In this document: one piece after another, positions 1 through 13,592 of the stretch | Layout of the letters: each line of letters begins with the position of its first letter | How positions within the stretch are numbered: the first letter of the stretch is position 1 | From: an uncultured Collinsella sp. | Lineage (GTDB): Bacteria; Actinomycetota; Coriobacteriia; Coriobacteriales; Coriobacteriaceae | Reading direction: 5' to 3' | Assembly: GCA_902462065.1 (NCBI GenBank) | Contig: CABQAK010000031.1 | Span: forward strand, 1-30,174 | DNA length: 30,174 nucleotides | The notes under the pieces: model-generated | Seen by the model: the letters and a program-made list of their open reading frames with translations, nothing else | Databases searched by the model: none | What the model was told of the DNA's origin: nothing | Program-made: the position numbers and the translations under genes

Positions 1-10
1 TTTTCGTAGA

Positions 11-51
11 TTCCGCACGAGCCGAAGAGCACTAAATGTGCTCTTCGTGCG
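11..51. repeat. Dispersed hairpin repeat, copy 1
   Basis: The inner stem pairs 24-32 (GAAGAGCAC) with 38-46 (GTGCTCTTC) around a TAAAT loop. An outer stem pairs CGCAC (14-18) with GTGCG (47-51), leaving 19-23 unpaired. The TTCCGCACG lead-in and the AGCACTWAATGTG core recur at 12840-12870 and 30113-30142. It probably lies between the preceding gene, which is outside the window, and rplJ. There is no T-run, so it is not an obvious intrinsic terminator. Confidence 0.75.
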
Positions 52-139
52 AGCCCAGGACCTGACCGAGCGAAAAGCTTGCGCCTGGCCTTTGGCGGCG
101 CGACCGAGATGGTGGAATTGTGTGCAGCCAGGGTTGCCG

Positions 140-168
140 TTGACCGACGCCGGGGTCCCCGCCATAAT
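140..168 (+). promoter_or_regulatory. Candidate sigma-70 promoter of rplJL
   Basis: TTGACC (140-145) is separated by exactly 17 nt from CATAAT (163-168). Both boxes are five-of-six matches to the housekeeping consensus. Transcription would begin near 175, giving a leader of about 210 nt before rplJ that contains the L10-type leader and an attenuator. Confidence 0.7.
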
Positions 169-189
169 ACTTTCGGTTCACGCACGAAT

Positions 190-275
190 CCGCTGCCAGA
201 GACAGCCGGCGCAAACGGGTCTTACCCGCGAGCTTAATGGGACTTCCCGCCAGCCGAGGTGGTCGAGTAGATATG
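190..275 (+). ncRNA. L10 (rplJL) leader RNA
   Basis: This is the 5' untranslated region of rplJ. A hairpin CGGGT-CTT-ACCCG (216-228) sits inside a closing stem GGCG (208-211) / CGCC (248-251). It is followed by the unpaired GCTTAATGGGACTT and CCGAGG stretches that I associate with L10 leaders. In that family L10, as its complex with L12, binds a kink-turn in the leader and represses its own operon. The attenuator directly downstream (283-317) fits this. The family call comes from pattern recall and was not tested with a covariance model. Confidence 0.65.
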
Positions 276-282
276 TCTTCTC

Positions 283-317
283 GCCCCCGTCGCTCATGCA
301 GCGCGGGGGCTTTCTTT
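283..317 (+). terminator. Intrinsic terminator / attenuator in the rplJ leader
   Basis: GCCCCCG (283-289) pairs with CGGGGGC (304-310). CGCT/AGCG extends the stem inside it around a CATGC loop, and TTTCTTTTT follows. It lies between the promoter and rplJ, so it must be read through for expression. It is presumably the output of L10 leader control. Confidence 0.85.
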
Positions 318-384
318 TTGGACATGCCCCCGTCACGTCCTTGTGGCGGACCGTGCCCGGAAAGAATTTGAGGAGGTGTAATTC

Positions 385-906
385 ATGCCCCAGCAGTACA
401 AAATCGACAAGGTTGCAGAGATCGAGTCCCGTATCGCCGAGAACGCCGGTCTGTTCGTCGTCAACTACAACGGTCTGACGGTTAAGCAGGCTCAGGAGCT
501 GCGTCATCAGCTTCGCGAGTGCGGCGCCGAGATGAAGGTCTACAAGAACAACCTGGTCAAGATCGCCCTCAAGAACCAGGAGCAGCCCGAGATCGACGAG
601 ATTCTCGCCGGCCCCGTCGCTTATGTGTTCTACGAGACCGAGCCGGTCGAGGCCGCTAAGGCCCTTAAGGACTTCTCCGCTAAGTCCAAGGGCGTCCTTG
701 AGATCAAGGGCGGTATCTCCGACGGCAAGGCCGTTTCCGCTGATGATGTTAAGGCTATCGCCGAGCTGCCCACCAAGGATCAGCTTCTCGGCCAGATCGC
801 CGGTCTCATCTCCGGTTTCGCTCGCGACATCGCTGTCTGCGTCAACGGCGTTTCCTCTGGTCTCGCTCGTTCGATCCAGCAGGTCTCCGAGCAGAAGGCA
901 GTCTAG
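385..906 (+). CDS. rplJ: Large ribosomal subunit protein L10 (uL10)
   Basis: L10 is the base of the ribosomal stalk: its N-terminal globular domain binds 23S rRNA and L11, and its C-terminal helix binds L12 dimers. The 173-residue product is the usual bacterial length. It begins MPQQYKIDKVAEIE and contains the L10 core segment GLTVKQAQELR at about residues 30-40, followed by the MKVYKNNLVKIAL strand region. The start is ATG 385 because a strong AGGAGGTG (371-378) sits 6 nt upstream. The gene follows an L10-type leader and attenuator and precedes rplL by about 100 nt, the conserved rplJ-rplL order. Feedback repression by L10 on the leader is expected from the family and not shown directly here. 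Confidence 0.97.
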   Translation: MPQQYKIDKVAEIESRIAENAGLFVVNYNGLTVKQAQELRHQLRECGAEMKVYKNNLVKIALKNQEQPEIDEILAGPVAYVFYETEPVEAAKALKDFSAKSKGVLEIKGGISDGKAVSADDVKAIAELPTKDQLLGQIAGLISGFARDIAVCVNGVSSGLARSIQQVSEQKAV

Positions 907-921
907 TCGCTGTTTTCACCC

Positions 922-957
922 GCGGCGGCAACGCCGCACCCCTGGCGCATTCGCGCC
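922..957 (+). other. Two tandem hairpins between rplJ and rplL
   Basis: The first hairpin is GCGGCG-GCAA-CGCCGC (922-937), a perfect 6-bp stem with a GCAA tetraloop. The second is GGCGC-ATTC-GCGCC (944-957), followed by GTGTTTT. The second resembles a weak terminator and the first a stable tetraloop. Together they could adjust the rplJ:rplL mRNA ratio by RNA processing or partial termination; that role is inference. Confidence 0.6.
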
Positions 958-1008
958 GTGTTTTAACTGATCTCCGTGCATCCGCACGGAAACCGAAAGG
1001 ACTTAGAA

Positions 1009-1386
1009 ATGGCTAAGCTTACCACCGATGAGATCATCGATGCTCTTAAGGAAATGACCCTTCTCGAGGCTTCCGAGCTCGTTAAGGCTATCGAGGACAC
1101 CTTCGGCGTTTCCGCCGCTGCTCCTGCCGCTGTTGTCGCCGCTCCCGCTGCTGGCGCTGCTGAGGCCGAGGAGAAGACCGAGTTTGACGTCGTGCTCGAG
1201 GGCTTCGGCGACAACAAGATCCAGGTCATCAAGGCCGTCCGTGAGCTCACCAACCTTGGTCTGAAGGAGGCCAAGGAGGTCGTCGAGGGAGCTCCCAAGG
1301 CTGTTCTCGAGGGTGCCAAGAAGGAGGACGCCGAGGCTGCCAAGGAGAAGCTCGAGGCTGCTGGCGCTGCTGTCACCCTCAAGTAA
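1009..1386 (+). CDS. rplL: Large ribosomal subunit protein L7/L12 (bL12)
   Basis: L12 is the mobile stalk protein that recruits and stimulates the translational GTPases EF-Tu, EF-G and IF2. It is present as several dimers per ribosome. The 125-residue product has the standard layout. An N-terminal dimerisation helix region (about 1-35, MAKLTTDEIIDALKEM) comes first, then an Ala-rich hinge (about 36-55). The C-terminal domain contains LGLKEAKEVVEGAPK, the surface contacted by elongation factors. ATG 1009 is chosen because GAAAGGA (995-1001) is correctly spaced. An in-frame extension to 976 would add residues that do not belong to the family. It is cotranscribed with rplJ and ends at the terminator at 1415. 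Confidence 0.97.
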   Translation: MAKLTTDEIIDALKEMTLLEASELVKAIEDTFGVSAAAPAAVVAAPAAGAAEAEEKTEFDVVLEGFGDNKIQVIKAVRELTNLGLKEAKEVVEGAPKAVLEGAKKEDAEAAKEKLEAAGAAVTLK

Positions 1387-1414
1387 TCAGGCTTTCTCGC
1401 CAGATTTCTTTGCA

Positions 1415-1448
1415 GACGGGGTTCGCATTGCGAGCCCCGTCTTTTTTG
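1415..1448 (+). terminator. Intrinsic terminator of rplJL
   Basis: GACGGGG (1415-1421) pairs with CCCCGTC (1435-1441), extended inward by TCGC/GCGA around ATT. TTTTTTGTTTTT follows. It lies about 30 nt after the rplL stop and separates the operon from galU. Confidence 0.9.
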
Positions 1449-1576
1449 TTTTTCGGTCCCTCGACATCGGTTGCTCAAACTGCCATGTTCTGTGATTTGC
1501 GTCGTATCGGGTGCCCTGCCGTTGGGCAATAAAATTGCACCATTCGAGCAATAATTTGCGTTGACCTGCTGAAGAA

Positions 1577-1604
1577 TTGTCTCTGCCTTGTAGCGACATA
1601 TAGT
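1577..1604 (+). promoter_or_regulatory. Candidate promoter of galU
   Basis: TTGTCT (1577-1582), a 16-nt spacer and TATAGT (1599-1604) make a moderate sigma-70 match about 100 nt upstream of galU. A TTGACC at 1561 has no good -10 partner. The rest of the 314-base gap between rplL and galU shows no gene that I can support. Confidence 0.4.
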
Positions 1605-1700
1605 TCCAGCGGTAAGATGCTTGGGTATCGCAATTTGGTCTGCGGCTGTGCGCCGCACGCATGGGGCGCTTTTGCGCCTGCGAAAGGATCTTTGAATAAC

Positions 1701-2609
1701 ATGAAGGCAATCATCCCCGCCGCCGGTCTTGGCACGCGTTTTCTGCCTGGCACTAAGTGCACGCCCAAAGAGATGCTGCCGGTTCTCGACAAGCCGGTCA
1801 TCCAGTATGTCGTTGAGGAGGCGCTCGACCCCGAGGAGGTCGACGATGCCATCATCGTTACTTCTCCCGGTAAGCCCGAGCTACTGAACTACTTCCAGCC
1901 CGATCGCTCGCTCGAGAACCTGCTGCGCGAGCGCGGCAAGAACGCCTATGCCGATGCCGTCGCCCACGCTGGCGGTATGCCGGTCGACTTCCGTTATCAG
2001 TACGAGCCCAAGGGCCTCGGCCATGCTATCCGCTCTGCTGCCGACGCCGTGGCAGGGGAGAACTTCCTGGTTCTTCTGGGCGACTACGTTGTGCCTAACC
2101 GCGACATCTGCGACAAGATGCTCGCCGTTTCCAAGGAGCACGGTGGCGCTTCGGTTATCGCCGTCGCTGCTTGTTCGCCCGAGGAAGTCAGCCGCTACGG
2201 CGTTATCGCCGGCGAGCGCGTCGGTTCGCTCGAGGGCGCCGAGGACGTTGCCGATGCCGCGCCGGGCGCTGTCTGGCGCATCGGCGGTCTGGTCGAGAAG
2301 CCCGCTCCCGAGGCGGCTCCGTCCAACCTGTACATTGTCGGTCGCTACCTGCTGAGCCCGCTGGTCATGGACCTGCTGGCAGATCAGCAGGCCGGCAAGG
2401 GCGGCGAGATTCAGCTCACCGACGCCATGGCCCGTTCGCTTGACCGTGAGGCCATGTATGCGGTCGTCATCGACCCGCTGTCGGGCTACGACACCGGCAC
2501 TCCCTCTGGCTGGATGGCCACCAACGCCCTCATGGCTGCAAGCGACCCCCGCTTTGCCGATGCCTTCTGGGACGCCATCGACGAGCGCGGCGGATTGATG
2601 CGCAAGTAA
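1701..2609 (+). CDS. galU: UTP-glucose-1-phosphate uridylyltransferase
   Basis: GalU converts UTP and glucose-1-phosphate to UDP-glucose and pyrophosphate, supplying cell-surface glycans, glycolipids and the Leloir galactose route. The product is 302 residues, the normal bacterial GalU length. The nucleotide-binding signature is at residues 6-28 (PAAGLGTRFLPGTK, then PKEMLPV). LLGDYVV with the likely metal-binding Asp128 is present, as is GGLVEKP further on. ATG 1701 follows GAAAGGA (1682-1688) at 12 nt; an upstream in-frame start at 1617 would add a non-homologous segment. The gene is a single unit bounded by terminators at 1415 and 2631. It lies between rplL and rpoB, which are adjacent in many other bacteria. 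Confidence 0.95.
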   Translation: MKAIIPAAGLGTRFLPGTKCTPKEMLPVLDKPVIQYVVEEALDPEEVDDAIIVTSPGKPELLNYFQPDRSLENLLRERGKNAYADAVAHAGGMPVDFRYQYEPKGLGHAIRSAADAVAGENFLVLLGDYVVPNRDICDKMLAVSKEHGGASVIAVAACSPEEVSRYGVIAGERVGSLEGAEDVADAAPGAVWRIGGLVEKPAPEAAPSNLYIVGRYLLSPLVMDLLADQQAGKGGEIQLTDAMARSLDREAMYAVVIDPLSGYDTGTPSGWMATNALMAASDPRFADAFWDAIDERGGLMRK

Positions 2610-2630
2610 GCCTTCGGGCATCGACATTTA

Positions 2631-2662
2631 CGGGCGTGGACCTCGGTTCGCGCCCGTTTTTT
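2631..2662 (+). terminator. Intrinsic terminator of galU
   Basis: CGGGCG (2631-2636) pairs with CGCCCG (2651-2656), and a run of T follows to 2662. It lies about 20 nt after the galU stop. Confidence 0.85.
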
Positions 2663-2686
2663 ATAAGAGCTGCGATTGCTGGCTCT

Positions 2687-2718
2687 CTGTTCACAGAAAA
2701 TATATGAACAGATGTTCG
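2687..2718. promoter_or_regulatory. Palindromic GAACA/TGTTC sites upstream of rpoB
   Basis: CTGTTCA (2687-2693) and TGAACAG (2705-2711) form a 7-bp inverted repeat with an 11-nt spacer. The second arm also begins GAACAGATGTTCG (2706-2718), which fits the Gram-positive LexA box core GAAC-RNRY-GTTY. The sites lie about 80 nt upstream of the candidate rpoB promoter. Whether LexA or another regulator binds is unknown. Confidence 0.4.
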
Positions 2719-2795
2719 ATACACATACATCTACCTGCGTGTTTTCTGTCGAAAAACTTTGCTACTCCAAAAACTCAATCGCGTCAAGGCTTTTC

Positions 2796-2823
2796 TTGCC
2801 CAACGGTCGGTACCTGATAAACT
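2796..2823 (+). promoter_or_regulatory. Candidate promoter of rpoBC
   Basis: TTGCCC (2796-2801) and TAAACT (2818-2823) with a 16-nt spacer are the best sigma-70-like pair in the 287-nt gap before rpoB. Transcription would start near 2830, leaving a leader of about 65 nt. The match is moderate. No other gene or RNA is evident in this gap. Confidence 0.4.
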
Positions 2824-2896
2824 ATTAGGTTGCGATAACTGGCGAAGCTATGCCTCGCCAACCCACCGAGCATTTCCGTGAAGGAGGAAAAACCTG

Positions 2897-6388
<3,492 letters not shown>

Positions 6389-6394
6389 TTGACT

Positions 6395-10870
<4,476 letters not shown>

Positions 10871-10896
10871 TTTCCTAGTACGTTAACCGCCCTTCC

Positions 10897-10934
10897 AAAG
10901 ACCCGTTTCCCAACAGGGAAGCGGGTCTTTTTTG
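10897..10934 (+). terminator. Intrinsic terminator of rpoBC
   Basis: AAAGACCCG (10897-10905) pairs with CGGGTCTTT (10922-10930). TTCCC/GGGAA extends the stem inside, and TTTTTTGTTG follows. It lies about 26 nt after the rpoC stop. Confidence 0.93.
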
Positions 10935-10940
10935 TTGAAG

Positions 10941-10981
10941 AAAACCTGCCAAAAAGGGACAGGTTTATTTTGGTAGGTTTT
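10941..10981. repeat. Left copy of the 37-nt inverted repeat flanking the ECF module
   Basis: Positions 10945-10981 match the reverse complement of 12736-12772 with one mismatch in 37. The copy itself folds: 10941-10954 pairs with 10968-10981 over 14 bp, with one G-T wobble, around a 13-nt loop that contains GGGACAGG. It begins just after the rpoC terminator. Confidence 0.85.
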
Positions 10982-10994
10982 TCCTGCTTGAATT

Positions 10995-11023
10995 TGAAAC
11001 ATTCCGTTCGGTCAAAGCGTATC
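10995..11023 (+). promoter_or_regulatory. Candidate ECF-type autoregulatory promoter
   Basis: TGAAAC (10995-11000), a 17-nt spacer and CGTATC (11018-11023) fit the SigW-type ECF promoter pattern (TGAAAC, about 16 nt, CGTA). It lies about 50 nt upstream of the sigma factor start. Self-activation is a common arrangement for ECF genes and is inferred here. Confidence 0.65.
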
Positions 11024-11071
11024 TATGGTGAGGGCCTCAGCAAGAAACATCAGCATCACCGGGAGGTGATT

Positions 11072-11590
11072 ATGGAAGAACAAGCTTTTAGACAGGCGGT
11101 TGAAGATCACAGGGATGTCGTGTTTCGAATCGCGTTGACGTACCTGCGTGATCGCGCCGACGCCGACGATGTCGCTCAAGACGTCTTTCTGAAGTTACTC
11201 AAAAACGATGCGCAATTTGAAAGCTGGGAACATCTTCGTCGATGACTTATCCGGGTCACGATCAATGAATGCAAATCTCTCTTTCGAAAGCCATGGAGGC
11301 GTGTGGAGGATATTGAGAACCTGGCCGATTCGCTTTCGGCGGCGCAGGATGAGACCAAGGCGGTCCTGTCAGACGTTATGCGACTTCCGGAGCGATTCCG
11401 TGTCCCCATCGTGCTCTATTACTATCTGGGCTTTTCGACCTCAGAGATTGCCGAGTTGTTGCATGTACCAGCCGCGACCGTTCGAACGCGTTTAGCTCGC
11501 GGCAGATCGAAACTCAAGTTCATCCTAGAGGAGGGCGACCGTGAAATCCAATCAAATCAAGCAGGCCTTCGAGTCCGTCCAAGCCGATAG
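11072..11590 (+). pseudogene. ECF-type RNA polymerase sigma factor interrupted by an in-frame TGA
   Basis: Reading from ATG 11072, which follows GGGAGGTG, the frame encodes sigma region 2: AYLRD-like helices in IALTYLRDRADADDVAQD, then FLKLLKN and ESWEHLRR. It then meets TGA at 11243-11245. The same frame continues without a shift through LIRVTINECKSLFRKPW. Region 4 follows, with LPERFRVPIVLYYYLGFS, EIAELLHVPAATVRTRL and ARGRSKLKF, to 11590. Related sigma factors usually have Trp here, as in WL-IRVTINECK, so a TGG to TGA change explains it. The full length would be about 172 residues. A GTG at 11303 after GGAGG could restart region 4, but region 2.4 would then be missing from both pieces. Alternatives are UGA readthrough or a sequencing error. 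Its 3' end overlaps the anti-sigma-like gene by 50 nt. Confidence 0.85.
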
Positions 11591-12617
11591 CGATCTTGCT
11601 GACCGTGTTCTTTATGCCGCTGCTGGTGAGCCGCTTCGCCGAAAGGGTCACGCGAAGCCTCTGTATGTTGCCGTGATCGGATGCCTTGCCGGAGTGCTGG
11701 CGACCGGAGGGGTCGCCTACGCCGTTGTCAATTCCGGCTATTTTGCCTCAGCCTGGGGAAACCACGGCAATGGGGATTCCATTACCTGGACCAACGGTGG
11801 CTCATCGGGGACTAAATACACCTACACCAGAGAGTTTGGTGATGGCATCGCGCCCCAAAGCCTGGAGGGTGCAGTCCAGAAGGTTAATCTGTCCGTCGAG
11901 GGTAACGGTTATACGCTCGATATCCATGAGATGGCTATCGATCAAAACGGCTGCGGCGCCGTAACGTTTACGTTGTCCAATCCAAATGGAGTTAACTGCT
12001 ACAAGCCGGCAGCAGAGATCGGCGAACTTGTTCTTTATGGTGAAGAAGAACAGGGCATCGGCACGCCCGATATGAAGTTCGGCGAGGAATGGGCTGACAC
12101 ACGCTGCACCATTGATAAGGACACATCAAGCGATACTGTCATTAATGGCACGATGTACTTTGCTTCTATGGATCGCGAGCGAGGTTTTCAACATGCGGTC
12201 ACCTGGAATATCTCGTGGACCGAGGGCGAAGGCGAGGATGCGAAGCCGTTCGAGGCATCGACGCCCGAGTTTAGCGTTGGAGCGTACGTCGATACAAAGG
12301 AACTCCGCTCCGATGACTCGACTCTTGAGATTAGCCCGTTTTCCATCCAGACGCACATCGATGATCTGGGCTATGAAGCAGTTGATAATAAGCTGACCGT
12401 CAGCTACAAGGATGGATCGGAGCAGACTATCGAAGATGACGACGCAGGGGTGTTCAACCTATATTTTTCTTATGCGCGCAATAGCGGAGAGAACATCTGG
12501 GTGCCAACGAAGTTGATTGATGTCGACCAAGTGGTCTCAGTAACGCTTGAGGGCACGAGGTGCACGTCAACAGGAGAGACCGAAACAGAAGTACCCTTTA
12601 CCATCGTCTATTTGTAA
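11541..12617 (+). CDS. Membrane anti-sigma-like protein (DUF4179-like)
   Basis: The 358-residue product has a short cytoplasmic N-terminus (1-40), one transmembrane helix (about 41-63, YVAVIGCLAGVLATGGVAYA) and a large, probably extracytoplasmic, domain rich in beta-type segments. This is the layout of the anti-sigma partners of low-GC Gram-positive ECF sigma factors. The start is GTG 11541 with AGAGGAGGG about 5 nt upstream, overlapping the sigma gene by 50 nt, which suggests translational coupling. By family analogy the N-terminal part would hold the sigma factor at the membrane and the outer domain would sense envelope conditions. No zinc-binding HXXXCXXC motif is present. The reading frame is intact although its sigma partner is interrupted. 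The family assignment is by layout and resemblance only. Confidence 0.7.
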   Translation: MKSNQIKQAFESVQADSDLADRVLYAAAGEPLRRKGHAKPLYVAVIGCLAGVLATGGVAYAVVNSGYFASAWGNHGNGDSITWTNGGSSGTKYTYTREFGDGIAPQSLEGAVQKVNLSVEGNGYTLDIHEMAIDQNGCGAVTFTLSNPNGVNCYKPAAEIGELVLYGEEEQGIGTPDMKFGEEWADTRCTIDKDTSSDTVINGTMYFASMDRERGFQHAVTWNISWTEGEGEDAKPFEASTPEFSVGAYVDTKELRSDDSTLEISPFSIQTHIDDLGYEAVDNKLTVSYKDGSEQTIEDDDAGVFNLYFSYARNSGENIWVPTKLIDVDQVVSVTLEGTRCTSTGETETEVPFTIVYL

Positions 12618-12624
12618 GATTTGG

Positions 12625-12656
12625 GGCCGCTTCCTACTAGGGGAAGCGGCCTCTTT
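12625..12656 (+). terminator. Intrinsic terminator of the ECF module
   Basis: GCCGCTTCC (12626-12634) pairs perfectly with GGAAGCGGC (12642-12650), with G12625/C12651 extending the stem. CTCTTTT follows. It is 8 nt after the anti-sigma-like gene. Confidence 0.85.
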
Positions 12657-12735
12657 TGCGTTAAATGGAAACGCCGCCGATTTCCATGCGACAGATGAGA
12701 GCAGATTACCGCTGGAGCGCGACGTTTCCCCAGAT

Positions 12736-12772
12736 AAAACCGACCAAAATAAACCTGTCCCTTTTTGGCAGG
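12736..12772. repeat. Right copy of the 37-nt inverted repeat flanking the ECF module
   Basis: This is the reverse complement of 10945-10981 with one mismatch. The pair brackets the sigma and anti-sigma genes over about 1.83 kb. The core AAACCTGTCCCTTTTTGG has relatives at 26799 and 28059. The 524-nt gap from 12618 to 13141 holds no gene that I can support. It contains this repeat, the palindromic element at 12796 and the rpsL promoter. Confidence 0.85.
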
Positions 12773-12795
12773 GAACGTTGCCCCGACGAGCACGT

Positions 12796-12936
12796 CGGAT
12801 TCCCGGTCCGGGCGGCCCGCTGTTTAAGTTTGTCGCGAGTTCCGCACGCAAAGGAAAGCACTTAATGTGCTTTCCGTCTTGCGCAGGACTGTAGAGCAGC
12901 AAACTTAAACAGCGGGCCGCCCGGACCGGGAATCCG
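12796..12936. repeat. 141-nt palindromic element with 37-bp perfect arms
   Basis: Positions 12796-12832 are an exact reverse complement of 12900-12936. The arms are GC-rich in the outer part (GGTCCGGGCGGCCCGC) and AT-rich inside (TGTTTAAGTTTG). The 67-nt interior holds a copy of the dispersed hairpin repeat. There is no coding capacity and no clear target duplication. It may be a miniature mobile element or a REP-like structure. Confidence 0.85.
12831..12885. repeat. Dispersed hairpin repeat, copy 2
   Basis: TGTCGCGAGTTCCGCACG (12831-12848) is identical to 30104-30121. It is followed by a hairpin GGAAAGCAC-TTAAT-GTGCTTTCC (12853-12875). CGCAA/TTGCG extends the stem outside it. The copy fills the interior of the 141-nt palindrome. 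Confidence 0.8.
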
Positions 12937-13019
12937 CCCCCGCGCACCGAAGGGGATTCCTTTTGTGTAGGCTTTGCGGAAATATGCTCATTTTGGGATA
13001 CGCCCGGCGGCGTGGTCTG

Positions 13020-13048
13020 TTGACGGCACAGCTAACGCCACGTATCCT
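13020..13048 (+). promoter_or_regulatory. Candidate promoter of the str operon
   Basis: TTGACG (13020-13025), a 17-nt spacer and TATCCT (13043-13048) form a good sigma-70 promoter. The leader of about 85 nt includes AGGGGG/CCCCT around 13067-13085, a possible small hairpin. Confidence 0.7.
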
Positions 13049-13141
13049 ATCGAACTGCGTGTTTCGTAGGGGGATGCTGACCCCTCGATTCAAGCCGTTG
13101 CACTTTACAGAAAGCTGGAATCATTCGAGAAGGAGTACGCT

Positions 13142-13519
13142 TTGCCTACTATTAACCAGCTGGTTCGCCAGGGCCGTCGTTCCGTGCCCAAGAAGTCCAA
13201 GAACGCTGCTCTGCAGCACAACTCCCAGAAGCGCGGCGTGTGCACCCGCGTCTTCACCACGAGCCCCAAGAAGCCGAACTCGGCTCTTCGTAAGGTTGCC
13301 CGTGTTCGCCTCGTCAACGGCATCGAAGTTACTGCTTACATCCCGGGTGAGGGCCACAACCTGCAGGAGCACTCCATCGTGCTCGTCCGTGGCGGTCGTG
13401 TCCGTGACCTCCCTGGTGTCCGTTATCACGTCATCCGTGGCGCCTACGACGCTGCTCCGGTCCAGAACCGTATGCAGGCCCGTTCCAAGTACGGTGCTAA
13501 GCGCCCCAAGGCTAAATAA
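13142..13519 (+). CDS. rpsL: Small ribosomal subunit protein S12 (uS12)
   Basis: S12 sits at the decoding centre and tunes the accuracy of tRNA selection. The product is 125 residues, full length. It starts at TTG 13142 (MPTINQLVRQGR), with AAGGAG (13130-13135) 6 nt upstream. The streptomycin-contacting loops are visible: SPKKPNSALRK with Lys43 intact, and GGRVRDLPGVRYH. At residue 88 the codon is CGT (13403-13405), giving Arg where most bacteria have Lys. K88R in Mycobacterium tuberculosis S12 is a known streptomycin-resistance change, so natural insensitivity is plausible. This is the first gene of the rpsL-rpsG-fusA-rpsJ unit. Confidence 0.97.
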   Translation: MPTINQLVRQGRRSVPKKSKNAALQHNSQKRGVCTRVFTTSPKKPNSALRKVARVRLVNGIEVTAYIPGEGHNLQEHSIVLVRGGRVRDLPGVRYHVIRGAYDAAPVQNRMQARSKYGAKRPKAK

Positions 13520-13544
13520 GCCAGATAACGTTTTGATACTTTCG

Positions 13545-13570
13545 CCGTGTGCCGCCTAAGCGCCGCACGG
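13545..13570 (+). other. Hairpin between rpsL and rpsG
   Basis: CCGTGTG (13545-13551) pairs with CGCACGG (13564-13570) with one G-T wobble, around a 12-nt loop. There is no T-run. In E. coli S7 represses its operon by binding the rpsL-rpsG intercistronic region. The position is equivalent, but the structure has not been compared. Confidence 0.45.
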
Positions 13571-13592
13571 TAGACACTTAAGGAGATTTCAC

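Noticed and set aside
107..180. tRNA-like stretch upstream of rplJ
   Set aside because: No cloverleaf or TTCGANTC arm could be drawn; the sequence is better explained by a promoter.
11303..11590. Region 4 of the sigma factor as an independent small gene
   Set aside because: It is in the same frame as the upstream half, and region 2.4 would be missing from both pieces. An interrupted single gene is simpler.
12796..12936. Insertion sequence with a transposase
   Set aside because: Arms are present but the 67-nt interior cannot encode a protein and no target duplication is visible.
12618..13141. Small genes in the gap before rpsL on either strand
   Set aside because: The open frames of 60-198 codons there cross the inverted repeats or overlap rpsL out of frame, and lack recognisable motifs.
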